Both the position numbers and the translations under genes were made by a program. A DNA stretch of 13,283 nt, from NCBI GenBank assembly GCA_003131925.1, contig PKWC01000247.1, positions 1 to 13,283 on the forward strand, read 5' to 3'. The notes beneath the pieces are model-generated. The model ran no database searches, had not been told where the DNA came from, and saw nothing but the letters and a program-made list of their open reading frames with translations. Numbering within the stretch: the stretch's first letter is position 1; the number at the start of each line of letters is the position of its first letter. The stretch comes from Alphaproteobacteria bacterium (lineage in GTDB: Bacteria; Pseudomonadota; Alphaproteobacteria; Micropepsales; Micropepsaceae). Of the stretch, positions 6,647 to 13,283 are shown one piece after another.

Positions 6647-8244
6647 GCGCAGCCACGCCCTGGTGGCGCGGCGCCGTCCTCTACCAGATTTACGTCCGCA
6701 GTTTTGCCGACGGTAACGGAGACGGGATCGGCGATTTCGCGGGGCTTCTGTCGAGGCTTGATTACGTCGCCGCGCTCGGCGTCGATGCGGTGTGGCTTTC
6801 TCCCATTCATCCGACGCCGAACCGAGATTGGGGCTACGACGTCTCCGACTATGACAGGGTCAATCCGGAATTCGGCAACGATGCCGATTTCGAAAGATTG
6901 CTCGCCGAATCGCATGCTCGCGGATTGAAGCTTCTGATCGACGAAGTGCTCGCGCACACCTCCGACGAACATCCCTGGTTCCGCGCAAGTCTCGAAGGCG
7001 GCGAACAGGCCGACTGGTATGTGTGGGCGCCGCCGCGCGAAGACGGCACGGCGCCGAACAATTGGCTGTCGGCTTTCGGCGGCCCTGCCTGGTCTTACCA
7101 CCCCGCACGCCGGCTGTCCTTTCATCATAAATTCCTGCGCCAGCAACCCAAGCTCAATTGGCGCAACCCGGATGCGCGGGCGGCTGCCCTACGCGTGCTC
7201 GACCGATGGCTCGATCGCGGCGTCGACGGATTCCGGCTCGATGTTGCGAATGCCTTTGTCCACGACGCGTCGCTGACCGACAACCCACCAGTACCCAATG
7301 AACTGCGTACGGATTTGACCTGGAGCCAAGCCTCTTACTTGCAATATCATCGCTACGATAGCAACTTGCCAGAGAATCTTGAGGTTCTGGACGAGATCAG
7401 GAGGCGGGTCGAGCAGTATCGCGAGCGCTTCGTGATGGGAGAATTTTCGGAAGAACCTGACCGCAGTGGCGGCCTCGCATCGTCCTCACAAGGCCTTCAT
7501 TCCGGATACACGTTTCCGCTTCTCAACGCCCGGCACCTGGGACCGGCTTTCGTGCGCGAGCATTACGAAATGCTCGCGCGATATCCCGATCATTGGCCGT
7601 CGGTCGCATTCTCCAACCACGACGTCGTACGCACCGTGACGCGCTTCGGAGGCAGGGACGCGCCGCCGGCACTCGCGCGGCTGATGCTGGCGCTGCTTGT
7701 CTCGTTGAAAGGAACGCCCATTCTCTATCAGGGCGAGGAGCTCGGCCTGCCCGAAACCGAACTCCGCCGGGACCAGTTCAAGGACCCCGTGGGCGATCTC
7801 TATTATCCCCTCTCTCGCGGGCGCGACGGCTGTCGAACGCCGATGCCGTGGGACGCCTCGTCTCCCAATCTCGGCTTCACCATCGGGGCGCCCTGGTTGC
7901 CCTTGTCGCCGTCGCATCGCGAATTGGCCGTCTCGAACCAGGAGCGCGACGCGGGCTCGACGCTCTCCTATGTGCGTCGGTTGCTTGTGGAACGGAAAGC
8001 CATCGCTGCGTTGCGACTAGGCGAAATTCAATTCCTCGATGCATCAGAACCGGTTCTCGCATTTCTGCGCATTCACGCCGATGAGCGAATTCTCTGTGTG
8101 TTTAATATGAGCAATGCCGAAGCTTCGTTTCGGGATCCGCTCGTCGGGTCCGGTGCGCCGCTTGCCTTGGGCTGCGGCTCGGCAAAAGTCTCCGGCAGCA
8201 CTCTAACTTTCGCGCCCTATGCAGCGTGGTTCGCTCGTCTGTAG
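6643..8244 (+). CDS. GH13 alpha-glucosidase-type glycoside hydrolase (probable CTG start)
   Basis: A 533-residue GH13 enzyme of the oligo-alpha-glucosidase size class. It is predicted to hydrolyse or transfer alpha-glucosides through an (alpha/beta)8 barrel, with no signal peptide (cytosolic). It opens with WWRGAVLYQIYVRSFADGNG (beta-1), then AVWLSPIHPTP. Region I is DEVLAHTSDEHPWF with Ala where many members have Asn; region II is GFRLDVANA (nucleophile D200), region III VMGEFSEE (acid/base E267), region IV FSNHD (H326/D327). A C-terminal beta domain follows. The frame is open from 6592, but before the barrel it holds no ATG, GTG or TTG. The only plausible start is CTG 6643, overlapping the clpP stop (CTGA). 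The first GTG (6790) would delete beta-1. The 3' end overlaps the converging Fe-S scaffold gene by 42 bp. Confidence 0.9.
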   Translation: MSAATPWWRGAVLYQIYVRSFADGNGDGIGDFAGLLSRLDYVAALGVDAVWLSPIHPTPNRDWGYDVSDYDRVNPEFGNDADFERLLAESHARGLKLLIDEVLAHTSDEHPWFRASLEGGEQADWYVWAPPREDGTAPNNWLSAFGGPAWSYHPARRLSFHHKFLRQQPKLNWRNPDARAAALRVLDRWLDRGVDGFRLDVANAFVHDASLTDNPPVPNELRTDLTWSQASYLQYHRYDSNLPENLEVLDEIRRRVEQYRERFVMGEFSEEPDRSGGLASSSQGLHSGYTFPLLNARHLGPAFVREHYEMLARYPDHWPSVAFSNHDVVRTVTRFGGRDAPPALARLMLALLVSLKGTPILYQGEELGLPETELRRDQFKDPVGDLYYPLSRGRDGCRTPMPWDASSPNLGFTIGAPWLPLSPSHRELAVSNQERDAGSTLSYVRRLLVERKAIAALRLGEIQFLDASEPVLAFLRIHADERILCVFNMSNAEASFRDPLVGSGAPLALGCGSAKVSGSTLTFAPYAAWFARL

Positions 8245-8649
8245 CGCGTCGAGCACCGCCTCTATCGGCAGCAACACACAGCGATGACGGCTGGGATATT
8301 CCAGGACTCCCTTGAAAACGCCGTAAGCATCGAAGGGAGATGTCGGCGGCGAGCCACCCTTGTCGAGCATGATGGAAATCAATTCGTTCAGCCGCACCAC
8401 TTCGAAACCTGGAACGTTTCTGAGCGCGTGACCCAGAATGGACGACGAAGCCTGTGCGAGTATGCAGGCTTTCGTCTCGTGCGCCATCTCGAGAATCGTC
8501 CCCCCTGCGAGAAGAAGGTCGACCGTCACTTTATCTCCGCATGCGGGATTGAAGGCGTGACCAGACGCGCTTGGCGCCGCGAGTTTTCCCGCGCCTCGCG
8601 CGTCGGCTGCGAGGCGCAGGAGATCCTTCGTGTAAAGCGCATCGCTCAT
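8203..8649 (-). CDS. IscU/NifU-like iron-sulfur cluster assembly scaffold protein
   Basis: A 148-residue cytosolic protein of the NifU N-terminal/IscU family, which holds nascent Fe-S clusters before transfer. The three ligand cysteines are present: NPACGD (C37, with D39), KACILAQASSS (C62) and HRCVLLPIEAV (C124). The segment before the third Cys is RHRC rather than the KLHC of IscU, so the His sits one place earlier. C143 is an extra cysteine in the tail. The ATG overlaps the stop of the MocA-like fusion gene (ATGA, 8646-8649), making it the last gene of the operon. Its final 14 codons lie antisense to the end of the GH13 gene. The company of a Mo-cofactor nucleotidyltransferase suggests supply of Fe-S clusters to a molybdenum hydroxylase (inference). 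Confidence 0.9.
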   Translation of the reverse strand: MSDALYTKDLLRLAADARGAGKLAAPSASGHAFNPACGDKVTVDLLLAGGTILEMAHETKACILAQASSSILGHALRNVPGFEVVRLNELISIMLDKGGSPPTSPFDAYGVFKGVLEYPSRHRCVLLPIEAVLDALQTSEPRCIGRES

Positions 8650-10262
8650 TTGTGGCGCGCGAGCCAGGCCTCAAGCGCCTCGGGCGTATCGATGTCCGTG
8701 AGCGGGCCATCGTCATTCGCTTCGACTTCGCAGACCATCTCCTCATTCTCCGCAATCAGATGCTTCGCGCCCACGTCGCCGGCAATGCCCAGAAGGTCTG
8801 CGAAAAAGCGGCGACCCCACAGCACCGGATTGCCCCGCTTGCCTCCACTCATGGCAACGCAGATTTCGCGATTTTCATCGGGGTCGAACGCGTCGATCAT
8901 TCTGTCGACCAGCGTGCCCGATACGCCGGGCATGTCGGCCAGCACCACCACCGCGCCGTCGCAGTCTTTCGGCATTTCCCGAACGCCAGTTCGCAAAGAG
9001 GTGCTCAAGCCTTCGTGGTAGTCGGGATTGGAGACGACGGACACGGGAATGCCTGTCAGGGCCGCGCGGATGCTTTCCGCTTCGCCGCCGGCTATCACGA
9101 AGACGGGCCTTGCTCGACTGGCGCCGACCGCGGCTGCAACACGGCGTACCAGTGGTTCGCCGTCGATCTCGACCAGCAGCTTGTTTCGTCCCATGCGCGA
9201 GGACATGCCAGCCGCGAGAATGATCGCGCCGATCCTGAGCGCGTGCGCGGGCGAGCCATGCACGGCATCTCGGGGATGTGGCCGCGAGGGAATTTCATTC
9301 AGCAGGCCACCTGCGCCCATTGCCGCCAGTTCGTCGCGTCCGACCGGCAGCCCGGCGAGCACGCGCTCGAGTACCAGGTCGAAGCCGTTTCGTTTCGGCG
9401 ACCGCGCGCAACCGGGAAGCCCGATCACCACAGCGTTCTGGAGTCGTCCAAGCAGCAACAGGTTGCCGGGATCGACGGGCATGCCGAAATGCGCGATCGT
9501 TCCTCCTGCTTTGACGATGGCTGCAGGCACGATGTCGCGGCGATCGATGATCGCGCTGACCCCGAAAATCAGGATGGGATCGGCGTGCGCCTCGACAGCC
9601 TCCGCGAGGGCAGAGGCGACAGTGTCGCTTCGATGGGCGACACGTCTTTCGAGGATGATCCGCGAGCCCAATGCGGCAACGCGCGCATCGAGTGAGGCGC
9701 GGTTCTTGTCGAGCAATGCGCTCGTAGTGTTCGCAATGCAGGTCGAAATCAACGCAATGGATTTGCGGGCGAAAGACGCGACGCGAAGGGCGCCGCAATC
9801 CCTGGCAACGCTCTCGACCGCCGCAACGGCCGACGCAGGAACGGCAAAGCGAATGATCTTGATGGTCGCCAGAATTTGGCGCGGCGAGACCCTTGCGAAC
9901 GGCGCGAGAGTGGCAATGGTAATCGATTCATCTATCGCATTCATGGCAGCCACGCGATCTGGCTCGATCAGCATGACGCCTGCAACGGTCGCGCGCAGAT
10001 TCGCGCGGCCCGTGAATGCAGGACCAAGCTCCACTCCGTCGCCTGCGCAAGCCCGAGCGATCCGGGTTGCGGCGCTATTCTCATCGACGTCGTCTGGACC
10101 GAGTCGCGCCGCCGTAACGTTGCGGTGCCCTCCCCGAATAAGCGCCTCGATGTCGGCGGCCGTGAGGCGGTGACCCTTGCGCAGCTGACGATCTTCGAGG
10201 CGTGTGGTGTGCGCCAGGATCGCTCCTTCGGCCTCCGCGGCTGCCAATTCACCGAATTGCAT
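8646..10262 (-). CDS. Fused molybdopterin-binding domain + MocA-like molybdenum cofactor nucleotidyltransferase
   Basis: A 538-residue two-part protein. The N-terminal half (about 1-335) is MoeA/MogA-like: AILAHTTRLEDRQLRKGHRL near residues 14-33, then GVSAIIDRRDIVP (234-246), GMPVDPGNLLLLG (260-272) and VIGLPGCARSPKRNG (279-293). The C-terminal half (about 343-538) is a MobA/MocA-type NTP transferase: LAAGMSSRMGRNKLL (349-363), LADMPGV (441-447), GNPVLWG (477-483) and DIDTPE (523-528). MocA attaches CMP to molybdopterin for xanthine-dehydrogenase-family enzymes, and the fused half probably binds or inserts molybdopterin. Fusions of this layout are known in Alphaproteobacteria. The choice of CTP over GTP cannot be settled by eye. 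The start lies 8 nt after the kinase stop with no strong Shine-Dalgarno, so coupling is likely. The Fe-S scaffold gene follows with ATGA overlap. Confidence 0.9.
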   Translation of the reverse strand: MQFGELAAAEAEGAILAHTTRLEDRQLRKGHRLTAADIEALIRGGHRNVTAARLGPDDVDENSAATRIARACAGDGVELGPAFTGRANLRATVAGVMLIEPDRVAAMNAIDESITIATLAPFARVSPRQILATIKIIRFAVPASAVAAVESVARDCGALRVASFARKSIALISTCIANTTSALLDKNRASLDARVAALGSRIILERRVAHRSDTVASALAEAVEAHADPILIFGVSAIIDRRDIVPAAIVKAGGTIAHFGMPVDPGNLLLLGRLQNAVVIGLPGCARSPKRNGFDLVLERVLAGLPVGRDELAAMGAGGLLNEIPSRPHPRDAVHGSPAHALRIGAIILAAGMSSRMGRNKLLVEIDGEPLVRRVAAAVGASRARPVFVIAGGEAESIRAALTGIPVSVVSNPDYHEGLSTSLRTGVREMPKDCDGAVVVLADMPGVSGTLVDRMIDAFDPDENREICVAMSGGKRGNPVLWGRRFFADLLGIAGDVGAKHLIAENEEMVCEVEANDDGPLTDIDTPEALEAWLARHK

Positions 10263-10270
10263 GCGCGAGA

Positions 10271-11641
10271 CTAGGCGCCTGCGGGCTCGAGGGGCAAACT
10301 GAGCCGGGCTCGCAACCCGCGTTCGGAGCGGTTCTCGAGGGCAATGTGGCCGCCATGGCCTTCGGCGATGGCCTTGACCAGCGTCAGGCCGAGACCCGAG
10401 CCGCCCGTCTCGGTGCTACGCGAGGCTTCGAGCCGCACGAACGGTTCGAAGACGCGCTTGCGGTCGGTTTCCGCAATTCCGGGGCCATCATCCTCGACGA
10501 TGATGTCGTAGCAATCCGGTTTCGCGTCCAAGCAGACTTCCGCGCGGCTGCCATAGGCGACGGCATTCTGAATCAGGTTGCGAACCGCTCGGCGAATTTC
10601 GTTCGGCCGGCAGGTGATGGGGGCGGCGGCATGCGTCGACCAGGAAACCGGTTCGCCCATCTCATCCATGTCGGTACACAAGCTTTCGATCAGTGCGGCG
10701 AGGTCGATCTTTCGGGTCTTTTCGCCGCCGGCTCCGCGACCGGCGGAGAGGACCGCCTCGGTCAATTCCTGCAACTCTTCGAGACTCTTCTGGATGCGCT
10801 CGCGCAATTCCACATCTTCGATGAACTCCGAATTGATGCGCATCGCCGTGATCGGCGTGCGCAGATCGTGGCCGACCGCCGAAAGAAGCTGACGCTGGCT
10901 TTCCAGCGTGCGCGACACTTGATCCGTCATCAAATTGAACGCGTGCGCAGCGCGTCGCACATCGTCGGGCCCTTCTTCAGGCACGCGGGGAGCGGCGCCG
11001 CCTCGGGCAGCTTCGGTCGCCGCCGCGGCCAGCTGCGAGATGGGGCGCGCAATCCTGCGGGCAACAAGGGCTGCGCCCATCGACGTCGTGACCATCGCCA
11101 CCAGCCCGGCGATGCCGACCTCCAGAGGCCAGGAGGGCGAGGCCGGGCGCGAGAAGCCACTGACGAGTTCGGTGCGCCGCACGACAGGCAACGTCACCTC
11201 AACGATCGTGCCGCTCCGCGCCATGGCATTGGGCAGGCCAGCGGCGGGAGGCAGGACGCCTGTACGAAAGCTCACGGCGATCGGTTGCTTGGCACGTTCG
11301 GGCGGCAACATGGCCCGGACTCTCGCCGCATACCTGGCCTCCTCGTCGGTCATGGGGTGGATCACGGGTTTTCCGTAGACGAGACGAAACCGCCATGGCC
11401 CTGAACTCATCGTCTGCACGGCTGCTTCGCGTTCACGCGCGGGAATGCCGCTCAGCAGAGTGGCGGCAGAAACTGCGCGGTCGAGCAGTCGCTCCGTGAT
11501 TGCAGCTTCGGTGATCTGCTCCTGGGTCGCCGCAAACCAAATACCGACGGCGACGTTGGAGACGACCATCGCCGTGGCGGCAACGGCGACAAGCTGCGCG
11601 CCCAGAGTGCGAGGCCACCAATGCCGTGGCCAGACCCTCAT
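10271..11641 (-). CDS. Membrane sensor histidine kinase, EnvZ/OmpB type (HAMP)
   Basis: A 456-residue inner-membrane kinase. The N-terminal TM helix is at about 17-37, followed by a periplasmic sensor region of about 135 residues with no recognised domain. The second TM is at about 173-194, then HAMP (about 195-247), and HisKA with SAVGHDLRTPITAMR (H258). HATPase_c shows the N-box RNLIQNAVAYG (N355, N359), G1 EDDGPGI (383-389), F-box FEPFVRLE (398-405) and G2 GGSGLGLTLVKAI (413-425). The GHDLRTP H-box is typical of the EnvZ subgroup that pairs with OmpR-type regulators, and such a regulator lies directly upstream with ATGA overlap (11638-11641). The kinase should phosphorylate that regulator. 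The signal is unknown; co-transcription with Mo-cofactor and Fe-S genes hints at a stimulus tied to redox or substrate (inference). Confidence 0.95.
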   Translation of the reverse strand: MRVWPRHWWPRTLGAQLVAVAATAMVVSNVAVGIWFAATQEQITEAAITERLLDRAVSAATLLSGIPAREREAAVQTMSSGPWRFRLVYGKPVIHPMTDEEARYAARVRAMLPPERAKQPIAVSFRTGVLPPAAGLPNAMARSGTIVEVTLPVVRRTELVSGFSRPASPSWPLEVGIAGLVAMVTTSMGAALVARRIARPISQLAAAATEAARGGAAPRVPEEGPDDVRRAAHAFNLMTDQVSRTLESQRQLLSAVGHDLRTPITAMRINSEFIEDVELRERIQKSLEELQELTEAVLSAGRGAGGEKTRKIDLAALIESLCTDMDEMGEPVSWSTHAAAPITCRPNEIRRAVRNLIQNAVAYGSRAEVCLDAKPDCYDIIVEDDGPGIAETDRKRVFEPFVRLEASRSTETGGSGLGLTLVKAIAEGHGGHIALENRSERGLRARLSLPLEPAGA

Positions 11642-12366
11642 CCGACTTCGGGTTCCACTGCGAACATATACCCGCCACCCCAGACCGTCTTGATATAGCG
11701 TGGATTCTTCGGATCAGGCTCGATCTTCTTTCGCAGACGGCTCACATGGTTGTCGATGCTGCGATCGAACAGATCTGCATCGCGCCCCTTCGTCAGATCG
11801 AGAAGTTGATTGCGGTTGAGCGCGATCTTGGGGCGGTCGATCAACGCGCTCAGAAGACGGAATTCGCCGCTGGAAAGCGCCGTCGCCATTCCATCCTTGC
11901 CGATGAGTTCGCGTTGTCCAGTATCGAGCGTCCAGTCGCCGAAACGGATGTGTTCGGCAACGGGAGGCTTTTGCCGCGGCGGCAACGCCTGGGTGCGGCG
12001 GAGCACCGCGCCGATCCGGGCGACGAGCTCCCGCGGGCTGAACGGCTTTGGAATGTAGTCGTCGGCGCCGATTTCGAGACCGATGATGCGATCAACTTCC
12101 TCCCCGCGAGCGGTCAGCAGTACGACGGGAATTTGTGAGGTTTCGCGAATCGAACGGCACAGGCTGAGACCGTCCTCACCGGGCATCATGATATCGAGCA
12201 CGACCAGGTCGATCGCGGCGCCCTTCATGACCTTTCTGGCGACTTGGGCGTCCGCGGCCGTCGTCGTTCGAAATCCGTGTTCGCGCAAATAGCGCGCCAG
12301 CGGCTCGCGGATATCGCGCGCATCCTCCACGACAAGCACATGCGGTTTTGCTTCGTCTTTGAGCAT
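11638..12366 (-). CDS. OmpR-family response regulator
   Basis: A 242-residue DNA-binding response regulator. The receiver domain has an acidic pocket at VVED (D15 within residues 12-15), phospho-acceptor D58 in LVVLDIMMPGEDG, T85 in VVLLTARG and K107 in DDYIPKPFSPREL. The C-terminal winged helix (about 140-240) has ALSSGEFRLLSALI, the recognition helix SIDNHVSRLRKKIE and the wing YIKTVWGGGYMF. I placed the start at ATG 12364-12366 (MLKDEAKPHVLVVED), with GGGGTG just upstream. An in-frame TTG at 12409-12411 would add 15 residues with no homology value. It is the first gene of a four-gene unit with its kinase. Inverted repeats at 12399-12453 and 12490-12504 lie upstream and could be autoregulatory or control the divergent EF-hand gene. 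Confidence 0.95.
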   Translation of the reverse strand: MLKDEAKPHVLVVEDARDIREPLARYLREHGFRTTTAADAQVARKVMKGAAIDLVVLDIMMPGEDGLSLCRSIRETSQIPVVLLTARGEEVDRIIGLEIGADDYIPKPFSPRELVARIGAVLRRTQALPPRQKPPVAEHIRFGDWTLDTGQRELIGKDGMATALSSGEFRLLSALIDRPKIALNRNQLLDLTKGRDADLFDRSIDNHVSRLRKKIEPDPKNPRYIKTVWGGGYMFAVEPEVG

Positions 12367-12398
12367 CGCTGCACCCCGATCCAAGATGCCGCCTCCGG

Positions 12399-12453
12399 CC
12401 GTCCGGCGCAATCGGGAATTGTCTCAGTCTGTCGCCACTCCCTAGCCGGACGG
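12399..12453. promoter_or_regulatory. 9-bp inverted repeat upstream of the response regulator
   Basis: CCGTCCGGC (12399-12407) and GCCGGACGG (12445-12453) are perfect inverted arms with a 37-nt spacer. They lie 33-87 bp upstream of the response regulator start. They could be paired operator half-sites or a large leader hairpin in the regulator's mRNA. OmpR-type proteins more often bind direct repeats, so a different factor is possible. GC-rich sequence raises the chance of coincidence. Confidence 0.35.
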
Positions 12454-12489
12454 GGCACATTGCGACGAGTTGGGGGGCAAATGGACAAA

Positions 12490-12504
12490 GTTCCGCGACG
12501 GAAC
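12490..12504. promoter_or_regulatory. Palindrome GTTCCG-CGA-CGGAAC in the divergent promoter region
   Basis: A perfect 6-bp inverted repeat with a 3-nt spacer lies 51-65 bp upstream of the EF-hand gene. A TGGACA element (12482-12487) lies just before it, but no good -10 sits at the right distance. A second small repeat, CCCC-ATT-GGGG (12521-12531), lies between it and the start. This is the form expected of a dimeric regulator's operator. No regulator is identified. Confidence 0.35.
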
Positions 12505-12554
12505 GGCGGATATCACATTGCCCCATTGGGGAGCGCCATGAGGAGATGACTTCA

Positions 12555-13283
12555 ATGAAATCTGCAGTTCGAAATACCCTGCTGTTGTGCGCCGCGCTTT
12601 CGGTGTGTACCGGCGTAGCCGTCGCTCGAACGAGCAAGGCTCAAGTGCCTGCCGCACAGGCCAACCAAGGCCTCGATTCCCAATCCTACGCATCGCGCGG
12701 CCGTTTCGCCGATCGATTTCTTGCCGAGTTCGACACCAACAAGGACGGCAAAGTCACCCATGACGAATTCAACCGGACGCTCGCGCACGAGTTTGCTGTA
12801 GCGACCAACGGCGCGCCGACCATGACGCTGGATCAGTTTGCGAGTACGCATCTGAAGGACCTGCGTCAGTCCGCAGCAATCCAGTTTCACCAGATCGACT
12901 GGAACGGCGATGGCAAGATCACGCTTGACGAGTACATGGTGCCCGAACGCGACCGCTTCGAGTTCATGGATCGCGATGGCAGCGGAGTCGTTTCCTGCGG
13001 ATCGTCGCGTGGGGGAGGGCAGTTTGGTGGAGGCGCGTCAGCCGGCCGCGGCGGCGGCAGTTCGAGCAGCCGTGGGTTTGGTTCGCGCGGCCGTTCAAGC
13101 CTGTGTTTTTCGGCCGACCTGGACAAAGACGGCAAGGTCACGCGCGCCGAGTTCGAAAAATACACTCAACAACAGTTCAATGCAGTCGCCAAAGGCGGCA
13201 GCCTGAATCTGGAACAGTTCTATCAACTTCAGGCGACGCAGTCGCGAGCCATTTCGGCGCGCGTCTTTCAACGGCTCGACCGG
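12555..13283 (+). CDS. Secreted multi-EF-hand protein, 3' end outside the window
   Basis: The first 243 codons of an exported calcium-binding protein; no stop occurs before the window edge. The ATG at 12555 has AGGAG (12541-12545) 9 nt upstream; the ATG at 12546 is too close to it. Residues 1-25 are a signal peptide (LLLCAALSVCTGVAVA). EF-hand loops: DTNKDGKVTHDE (60-71) and DWNGDGKITLDE (115-126) are complete. DRDGSGVVSCGS (139-150) is degenerate, ending in Ser instead of Glu. DLDKDGKVTRAE (188-199) is complete, and LDR at the edge probably begins a fifth. A Gly/Ser/Arg-rich linker (about 149-182) splits the third and fourth loops and is flanked by C148 and C184. The protein is likely periplasmic or extracellular. 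It is divergent from the two-component operon across 188 bp. Confidence 0.88.
   Translation, partial: MKSAVRNTLLLCAALSVCTGVAVARTSKAQVPAAQANQGLDSQSYASRGRFADRFLAEFDTNKDGKVTHDEFNRTLAHEFAVATNGAPTMTLDQFASTHLKDLRQSAAIQFHQIDWNGDGKITLDEYMVPERDRFEFMDRDGSGVVSCGSSRGGGQFGGGASAGRGGGSSSSRGFGSRGRSSLCFSADLDKDGKVTRAEFEKYTQQQFNAVAKGGSLNLEQFYQLQATQSRAISARVFQRLDR

Noticed and set aside
8571..11404. Long plus-strand open frames (8571-9695, 9028-10173, 10202-11404)
   Set aside because: They are antisense to well-recognised genes, Arg/Ala/Ser-rich without domains, and arise from high GC codon use.
12367..12411. TTG start extending the response regulator by 15 residues
   Set aside because: The receiver domain starts just after ATG 12366, the usual length, and the extension has no family support.

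Overview
The window is high-GC, densely packed DNA. Gene content suggests a free-living alphaproteobacterium: a PleC/DivJ-type H-box kinase, a fused molybdopterin-binding/MocA-like protein, a sirtuin next to a ClpP paralogue, and a GloVer-repeat secreted protein. Placement below class level is a guess. I see no tRNA, rRNA, CRISPR array, insertion sequence, phage gene or integration site.

Layout. (A) 54-4414, minus strand: a secreted GloVer-repeat protein broken by a one-base frameshift, and upstream of it a two-gene unit of a soluble sensor-less histidine kinase overlapping (ATGA) a HerA/DUF87-type hexameric ATPase. (B) 4740-8244, plus strand: an exported DUF3617 protein, a zinc-containing sirtuin deacylase, a divergent ClpP-like protease subunit with Asn at the position of the catalytic Asp, and a GH13 alpha-glucosidase-type enzyme whose only start giving a full-length barrel is a CTG overlapping the clpP stop. 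(C) 8203-12366, minus strand: OmpR-type response regulator, EnvZ-type kinase, MogA/MoeA-like + MocA-like nucleotidyltransferase fusion, and an IscU/NifU-like Fe-S scaffold. Junctions are ATGA, 8 nt, ATGA. Units B and C converge and overlap by 42 bp. (D) 12555-end, plus strand: a secreted multi-EF-hand protein cut by the window edge.

How they may work together. Unit C reads as a two-component system co-transcribed with Mo-cofactor cytidylylation/insertion and Fe-S assembly functions, fitting maturation of a molybdenum hydroxylase encoded elsewhere. Unit B puts a protein deacylase beside a protease-subunit paralogue. The HerA-kinase pair is the least explained unit. Non-coding stretches carry several perfect inverted repeats: a 7-bp hairpin abutting the GloVer Shine-Dalgarno, GTGCAAT-N19-ATTGCAC upstream of the soluble kinase, and 9-bp and 6-bp repeats between the response regulator and the EF-hand gene.

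No clearly new multi-gene system is proven here. The best leads are the Asn-triad ClpP paralogue, the kinase-HerA unit, the two-component/Mo-cofactor operon and the CTG-start GH13 gene.
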